A stretch of DNA of 64,000 nucleotides from Demequina rhizosphaerae. GTDB lineage: Bacteria > Actinomycetota > Actinomycetes > Actinomycetales > Demequinaceae. Under the pieces are notes generated by a model. That model ran no database searches and was not told the DNA's origin. It was given only the letters and a program-made list of their open reading frames with translations. This document shows positions 39,571-51,555 of this stretch, piece by piece (position 1 is the first letter of the stretch; every line of letters starts with the position of its first letter). The position numbers and the translations under genes were made by a program. The stretch spans positions 158,303 through 222,302 of the forward strand of contig NZ_BBMC01000006.1 of assembly GCF_000971255.1 (NCBI RefSeq). The letters run 5' to 3'.

Positions 39571-40740
39571 TCACGCACCTGCAGAGGTGATTCCGAGCGA
39601 CTCGCGATAAAGCTCGTTGAGCTCCCGGAGCAGCTGAGCCTCGTCGCCCCCGTGCATGAGGTACTCGCGAATGGGAGCCCCCGCGCGGTCCTGGAAGTAC
39701 ATGTGCCCGTCGTAGCGCGGTCGCAGGTATGCGCGATCGAGCGTGGGCAGGGTCTTGGCGAAGTAGCCGGCGGTCAGTTCGTTGACGCGATCCGACACCC
39801 ACGCTGTGCGGTGACCGGGCTGCCCGCCCATGTCGACGTAGTAACCGGCCTGCATCTCGGGCGAGGCGACGTAGCGGGCGTACTCGGCGGCGAGCTCTTT
39901 GTGGGGCGAGGAAGCGGAGATCGCGAGCCCGGTGCCGCCGAGGGTCGTCCGCAACCGGCCGTGGTCGCCGAGATGCACCGTGTCCATGAAGGTGAGAACG
40001 CGCCGCGCGTACCCGGCGCGCGCGTAGTTCGCGTAGCCGTAGGCGAACGGGCAGTACCACGCGTCATCGGTCTGGGTCATCCGCTCGTAGACCCGAATCG
40101 GGTTCGCGTCGAAGCACCATGGGGCGAGGTGCGTGCTGAGCTCGCGCAACATGCCCAACGCCTCATGCCCGGTGTCGGCCGTGACAACTTCGTCGGGAGT
40201 CGTGCACACATCCTCGCCGAGCGTCGAGCACAACATGTAGAAGTTCATCAGCGTGTCTTGGGGGATAGACGGCACCGCCACCCGGCCATGAGTCGCAAGC
40301 TCGACGAGCGCGGTCCACGTGTCGGGGACCTCGAGCCCCGCGGCGGCGAAGAGGTCGCCGCGCGCCGACGCGACAGGTGTGGCTGCGTCGATGGCAAGTG
40401 CCACCTGCTTGCCGTCGGACCGGTAGCTCTCGTGGGAGCGGCCAACGGACTGGCGCTCTTGGTCTGCGAGAAACTCCGCGGGGAGCCATTCGTCGAGCGG
40501 AACGATCACTCCGGAGCGGGCGGCGAAACCGGCCCACGGGTGATCGATGACCAGCAGATCGAAGCGGGCAGCGAGGGCATCGATCGGCTCGTCGGCAAAG
40601 GCCTGCAGCGACCGCTTCTCCCACGTGATGCGGACATTCGGGTGCAGCTCCTCGAAGCGCTGAGCCGTCGCAACCATCGGGAGCACCCCGCGCGTGTGGT
40701 TCCACGTCACCCCACGCAGCTCGATCTGCGGTGCGTTCAT
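39571..40740 (-). CDS. Solute-binding-protein homologue lacking a signal peptide
   Basis: 389 residues from ATG 40740 with GGGAGG upstream. The fold is that of family 1 sugar-binding proteins (VATAQRFEELHPNVRITWE near 20, FDLLVIDHPW, VPLDEWLPAEFL, AISASSPHKELAAEYARYVASPEMQ). There is no hydrophobic leader or lipobox at this start, and the upstream sequence up to the operator is not hydrophobic either. So it is probably cytoplasmic and may sense a ligand or present it to the transferases. It is first gene of the operon. Function unknown. Confidence 0.8.
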   Translation of the reverse strand: MNAPQIELRGVTWNHTRGVLPMVATAQRFEELHPNVRITWEKRSLQAFADEPIDALAARFDLLVIDHPWAGFAARSGVIVPLDEWLPAEFLADQERQSVGRSHESYRSDGKQVALAIDAATPVASARGDLFAAAGLEVPDTWTALVELATHGRVAVPSIPQDTLMNFYMLCSTLGEDVCTTPDEVVTADTGHEALGMLRELSTHLAPWCFDANPIRVYERMTQTDDAWYCPFAYGYANYARAGYARRVLTFMDTVHLGDHGRLRTTLGGTGLAISASSPHKELAAEYARYVASPEMQAGYYVDMGGQPGHRTAWVSDRVNELTAGYFAKTLPTLDRAYLRPRYDGHMYFQDRAGAPIREYLMHGGDEAQLLRELNELYRESLGITSAGA

Positions 40741-40857
40741 CGCACGCCTCCCGAACGATCGTCGTGACGGGCGCCTGGCGCTTGGAGAGTCATCCGAGTC
40801 CTCTTGATCTTTCCTCGACGGTGAGAAGTGGTGAGCACACATCTTGCGACGGCGCGC

Positions 40858-40865
40858 AACCGGTT
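40858..40865. promoter_or_regulatory. LacI-type operator AACCGGTT before the SBP-like/CoA-transferase/ALDH operon
   Basis: Read in the direction of the operon the site is TTTGAAAAACCGGTTGCGC, 118 bases before the start. It matches the agarase site at 51339 over most of its length. Confidence 0.75.
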
Positions 40866-41005
40866 TTTCAAACTACACTGTCCGGCCAGTCTCAGCAAGC
40901 CGGCCGGTTTGGGGGCGACGAGGCGCAGGGTGCCTGGACGACCCGTGGAGCCAGCGGGACGCGTCTCGCCTTCGGCATCGTCCAGACCCGGCCTTGCGTC
41001 GCGCC

Positions 41006-41917
41006 CTACTTGACCGAGCCCAGCGTCAGACCCTGCACGACGCGCCGCTGCATGAGCGCAAAGACGAGGACCAGCGGCAGCACGCCGAGGATCGCCGCTG
41101 GGAACAGCGTGGTCGGGTCGACCGCATTGGGATTGATGTTCGAGTAGGCGTTGACCATGACCGTCCGCAACCCAGGATCACGAAGGAACACGAGCGGCAG
41201 AACAAGGTCGTTCCACACACCCAGAGCGATGAAGATGCCGAGGGTCGCCGTGATCGGCTGAAGGAGCGGGAACACCACCACGCGGAACGTCCGGAAAGGG
41301 CCAGCGCCATCGAGCTCAGCAGCCTCCTCGACCTCAATGGGAACCTGACGCAGGAAGCTCGTATAGAAGAAGATCGCGACCGGCAGGTTGATGCCCACGT
41401 ACGTCAGGATCACTCCGGCCCACGTGTTGAGCAGCCCAAGATCGCGCTGCAGCAGGTAGAGGGGTCCGATGATTACGAAGATCGGGAGTGTCATGCCGAG
41501 GATGAAGCTGCGGTACAGCCACGGCGTCCACCTGCGGGTGAGGCGCGCGAGCGGATACGCGGCGAGCGCCCCGAACACGACCGTGATGAACACCGACGCC
41601 AACATGATGACGGCAGTGTTGCGAACAGAGACCAGGTAGTCCATCTGCTTGAACGCGTCGACGAAGTTGTCGAAGGTCGCCGGGATGGGAAGGCCCAAGG
41701 GATCCAGCGCCACCTCGGTGGGCGTGCGGAGCGACGTGAACACGGTGATCAGCAGTGGGGCCATGAAGAGCGCGATCACCACGCCCAAGCCGATGTTCGA
41801 CAGCAGGCCGGGCCTGTCGGCACTCGACTTGCGCAGCCTGAGCCGGCCGCGGCCGCCGCCAGCGGCGTCGGGCGTAGCGGCAGAGTCCACGATGTCCGTA
41901 CTAGCGGGAGCAGTCAT
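41006..41917 (-). CDS. Sugar ABC transporter permease, MalG type
   Basis: 303 residues, six predicted helices, with the ATPase-docking EAA loop as EEAAELDGAGPFRTFRVVVFPLLQP near residue 200. Second permease of the importer, four bases after its partner. A soluble Gly/Arg-rich N-terminus of about 35 residues precedes helix 1. It likely imports agaro- or neoagaro-oligosaccharides. Confidence 0.95.
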   Translation of the reverse strand: MTAPASTDIVDSAATPDAAGGGRGRLRLRKSSADRPGLLSNIGLGVVIALFMAPLLITVFTSLRTPTEVALDPLGLPIPATFDNFVDAFKQMDYLVSVRNTAVIMLASVFITVVFGALAAYPLARLTRRWTPWLYRSFILGMTLPIFVIIGPLYLLQRDLGLLNTWAGVILTYVGINLPVAIFFYTSFLRQVPIEVEEAAELDGAGPFRTFRVVVFPLLQPITATLGIFIALGVWNDLVLPLVFLRDPGLRTVMVNAYSNINPNAVDPTTLFPAAILGVLPLVLVFALMQRRVVQGLTLGSVK

Positions 41918-41920
41918 TGC

Positions 41921-42796
41921 TCAGATCCTCTCTTCACGCCGGCGCAGGAAGCCGTTGACAAAGGTCGACAGCACGACCACCACCGCAAGCAGGAGCAGCG
42001 CGATCGCCACGCCGTAACCGAACGAACCTTGGCCGCCGAAGATCGTCTGATAGATGACAAGGGTCAACGTCGTGGTCGATCCAGCAGGGCCGCCATTGGT
42101 CATCACGAGCGGATACTCAAAGACCTTGAGGCTGCCGATCAGGGCGAGCGTCACATTGACGGTGAGCGCCGGTGCGAGCAGCGGCCACTCGACGTGGCGG
42201 AACCGCCTCCAGCCGTCGGCGCCATCGACTCGCGCCGCCTCAAGGACCTCGTTCGACATGTTCATATAGCCGGCCAGGAAGATCGCGCACGAGTAGCCGG
42301 CGAACATCCACACGTTGACGAAGGCGATCGCCCACAGAGCTGTCGTGGGATCGCCTAGCCAGATGCGGGTGAGGCTGTCGAGCCCGATCGCCTCCAGCGC
42401 AGCGTTGACCGCGCCATTCGGCGCGTAGAGCGCGGACCAGATGAAGGCGGCCATGAGAGGCGAGATGAGCATCGGGAGCAGCAGCATGACGCTCAGCGGT
42501 CGCTGTGCTCGGATGCGGCGGAAGAACGCCCGCGCAAGAATGAGGCCGAGCCCGTTCTGCACGACCACGACGACCCCGGCGTAGGCCAGGGTGCGCCACA
42601 GTGCAGACATGACATCGGGGTCGCCGAAGAGCTGTTGGAAGTTCTCGAGGCCGATGAACTCACCCACGTTGCCGGCAGGGCTGTCGGTCAGGCTGAGACG
42701 CGCACTGCTGATCAGAGGGTAGATCACGACCACGAGGTAGATGATCACTGCGGGTGCAAGGAAGCTGAGGGCCGCGAGGGGCCGTCGGGCAATCAT
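41921..42796 (-). CDS. Sugar ABC transporter permease, MalF type
   Basis: 291 residues, six helices, EAA loop VLEAARVDGADGWRRFRHVEWPLLAPAL near 187. Partner of the MalG-type permease; both follow the solute-binding lipoprotein gene. No ATPase gene lies in the locus, so a shared MsmX/UgpC-type ATPase elsewhere must energise it. Confidence 0.95.
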   Translation of the reverse strand: MIARRPLAALSFLAPAVIIYLVVVIYPLISSARLSLTDSPAGNVGEFIGLENFQQLFGDPDVMSALWRTLAYAGVVVVVQNGLGLILARAFFRRIRAQRPLSVMLLLPMLISPLMAAFIWSALYAPNGAVNAALEAIGLDSLTRIWLGDPTTALWAIAFVNVWMFAGYSCAIFLAGYMNMSNEVLEAARVDGADGWRRFRHVEWPLLAPALTVNVTLALIGSLKVFEYPLVMTNGGPAGSTTTLTLVIYQTIFGGQGSFGYGVAIALLLLAVVVVLSTFVNGFLRRREERI

Positions 42797-42875
42797 GAGA
42801 AGTCCTTCAGGAGATGTTCGCGGCGTGGTGGGAGCGCATCACTGGCGCCCCCACCACGCCCGAGCCAACGCGATC

Positions 42876-44216
42876 CTACGGTCGCAGCTGCTCGTCGAGG
42901 GTCGCGATGAACTCATCGATGTCGATCTGGCCCAGCTGGAGGGACTGGATCGCGCTTTCCATAGCCTTGCGGCCGGACTCGGTGTACCAAGTCGTGTTGG
43001 CGAGGATGCGGTTCCGACCGTCCTCCAGGGCCGCGACCGTCGGCGCCGTTGCGGCATCCTCAGGGTTCGCACCACCAACCCAGGGCGACTGTGCGCGCTC
43101 CGACTCGAGGAACGGGAGTGCGTTGTCGGCGTCCGCCCAGAAGTCGACGTAAGCGCGAGCCGCCTCCTCGACCTCCGTGTTCGCGTTGACCGACCACATC
43201 ACACCGACGAAGTAGTCGTTGTTCGACTGCGTGCCGTCGGGACCCGCGGGCCACGGCGCGATCTGGAAGTTGTCGAGGCCGGCATCGACCACACCTGCGG
43301 ACACCCAGGAACCCTGGAGCATGAAGGTGTTCTTGCCGGCGGCGAAGTCGAATGCACCGTTGGCCCACTCGTCGTTGCCGAGCTCGGTCTTGTAGTCGAT
43401 GTAGCCGTCCTCCTCGAGGCTCATCATCTGCTCGATCGAGCCTCGCCAGTCCTCGAAGCTCACCTCGCCGTCCATGAACTGCTGATCCCAGTCGGGATTG
43501 TCGTTGTACACCAGCGTCGCGGCGATGCCGTTGAGGATCCATGCCCCGGTGTTGCCAGCCTTGTTCGGCAGCGCGAGGGGCGTCATGCCGGCGTCCTTGA
43601 GCTTGTCCATCGCGGCGGTGAACTCCGGGAAGGTCTCCGGCACCTCCGTGATCCCCACCTCCGCGAGCTGGTCCATGTTCGCGAAGAGGCCGATCGGGAT
43701 GAGCTCGGTCGGCGTCGCGTAGACGTTGCCGTCGAAGCTCACGAACGGCGTCACCGTATCCTGCATGTCGCCGACCCAGCTGCTGTCCGAGATGTCCTTC
43801 AGGTAGCCGGCCTTGGCCCAGTCCGCGACCTTGGTCGGGTCCGTCATGATGACGTCGGCACCCTCGCCAGCGAGGAGCTCGGGCTGCACGCGCTGGAGAT
43901 AGGCGTCGTTCGCAGGCACGAACTCGTAGTCGAGCGTGATCTCCGGGTGGGCCGCCTCGAAGGCCTCGTTGATCTCCGTGATGTTCGCCGGCTCGGCGTC
44001 GTTGCCCTTCCAGCCGTAGACCTTGAGGACGGTCTGCTCGGTCGAGCCACCTCCGTCGCTGGCCCCGTCGGTCGACTCGGACGTGGTGGCCGAGGTCGAA
44101 CACGCGGCGAGCGCCAGGCTGAGGCCCGCGCCGGCAACCGCGACTGCCGCAAGACGGCCGTGCCGCCCACCGAATCGGGAGGCGTTGAGTCCGCCTCGCC
44201 CACTAGGGTTGATCAT
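42876..44216 (-). CDS. Sugar ABC transporter solute-binding lipoprotein
   Basis: 446 residues from ATG 44216 with GAAGGG upstream. A leader (RHGRLAAVAVAGAGLSLALAAC) ends in the lipobox LAAC, so it is anchored by a lipidated Cys near residue 39. The mature part is a family 1 binding protein (TVLKVYGWKGNDAEPANITEINEAFEAAHPEI). First gene of the importer, with a LacI-type operator 33 bases before the start. Probable ligand: agar-derived oligosaccharides. Confidence 0.95.
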   Translation of the reverse strand: MINPSGRGGLNASRFGGRHGRLAAVAVAGAGLSLALAACSTSATTSESTDGASDGGGSTEQTVLKVYGWKGNDAEPANITEINEAFEAAHPEITLDYEFVPANDAYLQRVQPELLAGEGADVIMTDPTKVADWAKAGYLKDISDSSWVGDMQDTVTPFVSFDGNVYATPTELIPIGLFANMDQLAEVGITEVPETFPEFTAAMDKLKDAGMTPLALPNKAGNTGAWILNGIAATLVYNDNPDWDQQFMDGEVSFEDWRGSIEQMMSLEEDGYIDYKTELGNDEWANGAFDFAAGKNTFMLQGSWVSAGVVDAGLDNFQIAPWPAGPDGTQSNNDYFVGVMWSVNANTEVEEAARAYVDFWADADNALPFLESERAQSPWVGGANPEDAATAPTVAALEDGRNRILANTTWYTESGRKAMESAIQSLQLGQIDIDEFIATLDEQLRP

Positions 44217-44248
44217 CTGATTTCCCTTCTCGATATCCGCCGTTGGAT

Positions 44249-44256
44249 AACCGGTT
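44249..44256. promoter_or_regulatory. LacI-type operator before the ABC importer
   Basis: GGATAACCGGTTCTCC, 33 bases from the binding-protein start on the minus strand. The divergent lacZ gene has its own near-identical site at 44468. Between them (44257-44467) nothing else is evident. Confidence 0.78.
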
Positions 44257-44467
44257 CTCCGAACTGTAGCCGAAGACCGCGCGAACGCAAAGCACAATCT
44301 CGCGGAAGGCATGGTCACGGTTTGGCTACGGGGCCATCGACGCGTTCTTTACCAGGCTTGATGATGCTTCATCGGTCCCGGCGCGGTCACGCGCGAACGC
44401 CTCGTGGCTCGCCTCGTCACGCACCAGAACGAGCTGTCCTTCGCGACCTCGACCCGCGCCTGTGGAT

Positions 44468-47559
<3,092 letters not shown>

Positions 47560-47572
47560 AAGGAGTCATCAC

Positions 47573-48682
47573 GTGAACGAGGTCATCAGCGCAGCGACGC
47601 GCCGTCTCGACCGGTACCCGCGGTCGGCGGAGTGGTTCTGCGACTTCCGCTACTACGACGTGTCGGGGCTCGGGGTCGAGGATGGCGTGCACCGCCGCGA
47701 CCCGAGCTCCGTCATCGAGGTCGATGGCACCTTCCATGTCTGGTACACGAAGTCGACCGGCGTCGCCGAGGGTTTTGCAGCGGGCGACGATGCGAAGGTC
47801 TTCCCTTGGGATCGCTCGGAGGTGTGGCACGCCACCTCCACCGACGGCCTCACGTGGATCGAGACCGATCGGGCGCTCGGTGCGGGGGAACCAGGCAGCT
47901 ATGACGACCGCAGTGTCTTCACGCCTGAGGTGCTTCACCACGAGGGTCGCTTCTACCTGGTCTACCAGGTGGTCGCATCGCCGTACCGGCTGAGGAGCAA
48001 GGAGAGCATCGCGATCGCGTGGGCGGACGACCCCGCCGGTCCGTGGACCCGCTCGCCGCACCCGATCCTGCGCCCCGCGGAAGGCGGCGAATGGCTCGGC
48101 GATGAGGACAACCACCTGCAGGTCGTGCACACGGGACCCTTTGACAGCCTCAAGGTCCACGATCCTCTACTCCTGCCGTTCGGGGGAAGATTCCACCTCT
48201 ACTACAAGGGCGAGCAGATGGCGGAGAAGTTCGCCGGCGGTGGCCGCGCAACGCGTTGGGGCGTCGCGATCGCCGACGCGCCGGAGGGCCCTTACGAGAG
48301 GTCGCCGCTCAACCCGATCACCAACAGCGGCCATGAGACATGCCTCTGGCTCCATGCTGACGGGGTCGCAGCGCTTCTCACCACCGACGGCCCGGAACGC
48401 AACACCGTGCAGTTCGCCCGCGATGGACAGAACTTCGAGATCATGGCGCACCTCGCTGATCCTCCGGTCGCCGCGGGTCCGTTCCGTGAGGAGCGGCCGA
48501 CCGTGCGGGGCCTCGACGGTCTGCGCTGGGGCCTATCCCACGACGTCACCGGGCCGTGGCACTACATCCGCGGGTTCGCGGCGGATGAGCGTCGCAAGGA
48601 CCTGTACGCGGCCGGCAGCCCCCCAGAGCTTGCGGACCTCTCGTCCCCGCCGCCCGGTGCGCCCGGCGCCGCGACGCCCTAG
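47573..48682 (+). CDS. GH117 alpha-1,3-(3,6-anhydro)-L-galactosidase (neoagarobiose hydrolase)
   Basis: 369 residues from GTG 47573 with AAAGGAG upstream. Five-bladed beta-propeller-type sequence. Candidate catalytic and binding residues are D43 in HRRDPSS, D197 in VHDPLLL and H254-E255 in SGHETC; spacing resembles the Asp/Asp/His set of characterised GH117 enzymes. No leader, so cytoplasmic. It would split neoagarobiose into D-galactose and 3,6-anhydro-L-galactose. Some related GH43/GH32-like propellers look similar, but the SGHETC motif and agar context favour GH117. Confidence 0.85.
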   Translation: MNEVISAATRRLDRYPRSAEWFCDFRYYDVSGLGVEDGVHRRDPSSVIEVDGTFHVWYTKSTGVAEGFAAGDDAKVFPWDRSEVWHATSTDGLTWIETDRALGAGEPGSYDDRSVFTPEVLHHEGRFYLVYQVVASPYRLRSKESIAIAWADDPAGPWTRSPHPILRPAEGGEWLGDEDNHLQVVHTGPFDSLKVHDPLLLPFGGRFHLYYKGEQMAEKFAGGGRATRWGVAIADAPEGPYERSPLNPITNSGHETCLWLHADGVAALLTTDGPERNTVQFARDGQNFEIMAHLADPPVAAGPFREERPTVRGLDGLRWGLSHDVTGPWHYIRGFAADERRKDLYAAGSPPELADLSSPPPGAPGAATP

Positions 48683-48690
48683 GAACACGG

Positions 48691-48725
48691 AACGGCCCCG
48701 GAGACCTGTCGTCTTCGGGGCCGTT
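48691..48725 (+). terminator. Terminator of the lacZ-GH117 unit
   Basis: AACGGCCCCG pairs with CGGGGCCGTT (48716-48725), stem extended inward by GAGAC/GTCTT, nine bases after the GH117 stop. Confidence 0.85.
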
Positions 48726-48760
48726 CGCTTGCGCGCCCGCCTCGTGGGCGGGGCGCACAC

Positions 48761-48800
48761 CCCCGGGGGCGACCGCAGCACCGCACGGACGCCCCCGGGG
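48761..48800 (-). terminator. Terminator of the agarase gene
   Basis: CCCCGGGGGCG (48761-48771) pairs with CGCCCCCGGGG (48790-48800), eight bases beyond the agarase stop. Confidence 0.75.
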
Positions 48801-48808
48801 CCAGCGTG

Positions 48809-51202
48809 TCAGTCCTGCAGCAGGCCTCCCCACCGACGGTCGTAGAGCTCGCTGTTGACCTCCCTGGCAGCGTCCACCATCTCGGGGTACGGACGATCCG
48901 TCACAGACACGAAGCCGATGTTGTAGTTCTCGCCATCGATCTGCCGACCCGTGATGGGCGAGTCCACATACTGGAACCAGTGGCCACCGACCATGTACGG
49001 GTTGTCGATGAGGTTCTCCATGTACTCCGTGTACATGAGGCCCCTCTCCTCCTGCGACCCGGCGGAGACGAGCGCGGGATGCGGGCTTCCCGCGTCGGTC
49101 GCACCGAAGTGGAATTCACCGATGAGGCTCGGCTTGTCGAGGTCGGCAAGGAACGACCACTGCTGCGGGTGCAGACCCTCCCGGTACTCGTTGTAGGCCA
49201 TCACATCGACGTACTGCGCAGCGGCCTCGAGGATCTCGGGCGTGCGTCCCCAGCTCGCGAAGCGCGGCCCCATGTACATGTGGTGCGGGAGGACCGTCTC
49301 GAGTTCGGTGGAGACGACGCGGAAGTACTCGGAAGCGTAATGCTTGAGCAGCCACGAGTAGTCCGGCGTCTTCGCCGCGGTGTTGGTGCCTTGATCGAAG
49401 GTGCCCGCGTCGAAGGCGGCCCACGACGGGATCGCCGTGCCCCACGCGGCGTTGAGAGCCTCGATGGTCCCGTACTTCTCCTTGACGACGGCACTGAACT
49501 CGGCCTTGGTCGGGCTCGCCGTCACGTCGCGCTTGAGCGTGTCGATCACGATCCCGTAGTGCGTCGCGAAGCTGCCGGTGCTTCCCCAGCTCTTCTCGTT
49601 GTCCATGAAGACGCCGACAAGCCACGGGTTCTCCGCACCTGTCTCCGCAGCGACCGCCTCAGCGGTCTCACGTGCCGCATCGACGAACGCAGGGTCGTAG
49701 GGGTCGGGGAGCGGACCCCAGTAGTCCTGTCCGGTGCTGACGGTCTTGTAGTCGCCCGTGATCCACCCGTGAGCGAACACGGGGATCCGGCCGTTGTCGT
49801 ACTGGGCCGGGTCGGTCCAGTTGCCGAAAGACGTGAAGCCCCACGAGAGCATGCGGTCGACGGTGTTGTCGTGCCACGTGTCGATGAACGCGTTCGTGTT
49901 CTTCTTGCCCGGGTACTTCCGATCGAGGTTGGCGCGATAGAACTGGAAGGTCTCGCCCTGTTCGAGAGGACCGGCGAACGTCTGCGGGTAGTAGCCGTAG
50001 TGCTGGCCGAGCTGCTGCCCGTACTTGGGCAGGTCGAGAAACATGTTCGCGCGAACCTCGTTCTCCACGTGACGTGACTCGAGGATGGCGCCGTCGAGGC
50101 GGTTCAGGTCCTCGGGGGTTGCAGCCGTGCGGCCGCCGACGTACTCGTCATCGAACTCGGGGAGCTGCGCATGGTCGAAGTCGTAGCCGGTGAGGGTCTG
50201 ACCGTCGAAGAGCCGCGCATTGTCGATGCCGGTCGAGAAGTAGAGGTAGCCGTCCGGGTCGACCATGGCCCACTTGCCGTCGACCTTCTCGGTCCGGAAG
50301 TACCCGGTCGCCTCGAGCTTCGGGCCGTCGGCCCATCCGCCGTACGGCGAACGATCGGCGAGCGGTGGGTGGGCAGCCAGGTCGGCGGCCTCGGCCTTGC
50401 GCTGCTTGACGAGGTCGGCATCCGTGCGGACCTTGCCCTCATACTCCACCTTCGCGTTCTGACCGTACTTGTCCACGATCCCCGTGAGGTAGTCGGGATC
50501 AGCAGGCGCGTCACGCGCGATGCGCACGTTGTCGACGATGACCTCCTTGTCATGAAGGGCGCCCGCGACATAGAACGTGACCTCGCTGATGCTGGACGGA
50601 TCGATCTCCTTCGTGCCCCACATCCAGACCGCCTGATGCACCGACTTGTCTGCGAGCCAGGACGGGTCGGCACGGAGTCCGCTGTCGAGCGAGTTGGCGG
50701 GGCTGGCGATGTCGATGTAGTACGTCCCAGAACTGTGCGCGGCGACATTGATGCTGCGCGTCGCGACACCGTTGCCTGCAGCGATGTTCACAATCATTTG
50801 AGTCGAGCGATCGGTCGGGTTGCTCAGATCCATGGCCAGGCCGACTGAGGTCGACCCGGAGAGGTCCCACGGCGCGGCGGGACGGAAGAGCATCGACGCG
50901 AAGAACTGCTCCTTGGAGTTGTAGTGCACCAGCATCCGGCCGTCCTCGGCGCCCACCCGCGTCCGCGTGGCGTTCCACGACAGCACCTCCGACGGGATCG
51001 TGGGGGCATCGAAGTCGTACAGCACGGTCTCGTCGCCGAGATCAGGTCCGTCTGGGGCTGCGTCCGCAGCGGTGCCGACAGCTGTCGCGGCGACCGCGAC
51101 TGCGATCGCGCCGGCGGCCGAGGTCATCCGCCATCGACGTCGGCGGGCACGTGAGTCGGTCGCGCAAAGGAGCGCATCCGTGGTGGGTAGGAGATTGGTC
51201 AC
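48809..51202 (-). CDS. Secreted GH50 beta-agarase
   Basis: 797 residues from GTG 51202 with AAGGA upstream. An Arg-rich n-region (RARRRRWR), a hydrophobic core and an Ala-rich cleavage site near residue 49 give a Sec or Tat-like signal. A CBM-like beta-sandwich covers about 55-200. The GH50 catalytic part shows GYFRTEKVDGKWAMVDPDGYLYFSTGIDN, WGFTSFGNWTDP, the acid/base region VFMDNEKSWG and nucleophile region GEFHFGATDAG. GH50 enzymes cut agarose or neoagaro-oligosaccharides at beta-1,4 bonds, giving neoagarobiose or neoagarotetraose. Divergent from the LacI gene, with two operator-like sites between. Confidence 0.93.
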   Translation of the reverse strand: MTNLLPTTDALLCATDSRARRRRWRMTSAAGAIAVAVAATAVGTAADAAPDGPDLGDETVLYDFDAPTIPSEVLSWNATRTRVGAEDGRMLVHYNSKEQFFASMLFRPAAPWDLSGSTSVGLAMDLSNPTDRSTQMIVNIAAGNGVATRSINVAAHSSGTYYIDIASPANSLDSGLRADPSWLADKSVHQAVWMWGTKEIDPSSISEVTFYVAGALHDKEVIVDNVRIARDAPADPDYLTGIVDKYGQNAKVEYEGKVRTDADLVKQRKAEAADLAAHPPLADRSPYGGWADGPKLEATGYFRTEKVDGKWAMVDPDGYLYFSTGIDNARLFDGQTLTGYDFDHAQLPEFDDEYVGGRTAATPEDLNRLDGAILESRHVENEVRANMFLDLPKYGQQLGQHYGYYPQTFAGPLEQGETFQFYRANLDRKYPGKKNTNAFIDTWHDNTVDRMLSWGFTSFGNWTDPAQYDNGRIPVFAHGWITGDYKTVSTGQDYWGPLPDPYDPAFVDAARETAEAVAAETGAENPWLVGVFMDNEKSWGSTGSFATHYGIVIDTLKRDVTASPTKAEFSAVVKEKYGTIEALNAAWGTAIPSWAAFDAGTFDQGTNTAAKTPDYSWLLKHYASEYFRVVSTELETVLPHHMYMGPRFASWGRTPEILEAAAQYVDVMAYNEYREGLHPQQWSFLADLDKPSLIGEFHFGATDAGSPHPALVSAGSQEERGLMYTEYMENLIDNPYMVGGHWFQYVDSPITGRQIDGENYNIGFVSVTDRPYPEMVDAAREVNSELYDRRWGGLLQD

Positions 51203-51316
51203 AGCGTTGTGTCCTTCCTGATCGGGGCCGTCGGAGGGGGTGAGCCGATCTGCGGTCTCCGTCGACCGTCCTGGGCGAGCCGCCACCGACTGCGGGCATC
51301 TCGCACGAGCAAGGTA

Positions 51317-51346
51317 AACCGCTTTTCCGGGGTTGCGCAACCGATA
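51317..51346. promoter_or_regulatory. Two degenerate LacI-type operators between agarase and lacI
   Basis: AACCGCTT at 51317 and AACCGATA at 51339, 22 bases apart, 115-137 bases before the agarase start and over 200 bases before the regulator. The second shares GCGCAACCG-N6-TTCAAA with the site at 40858. No gene or other feature lies in 51203-51555. Confidence 0.65.
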
Positions 51347-51555
51347 TTTCAAAGATTTCTGGACATATCGATCACGACAGGTCCGCCGAACTACCTGGGG
51401 TAGCACCGGCTGTCGTCGACGGCCAGGCGCGCCGAGGGACAAGCGCGCGGCAGGCCACCGCAGCGTCGGCGCTATGCTCGGCCTATCACCGTTGCAGAAC
51501 AGCTGGCATCCGTACCCGGAACGCTCGCGTCAGCGCATGCCAGGGAGGGCCTCCG

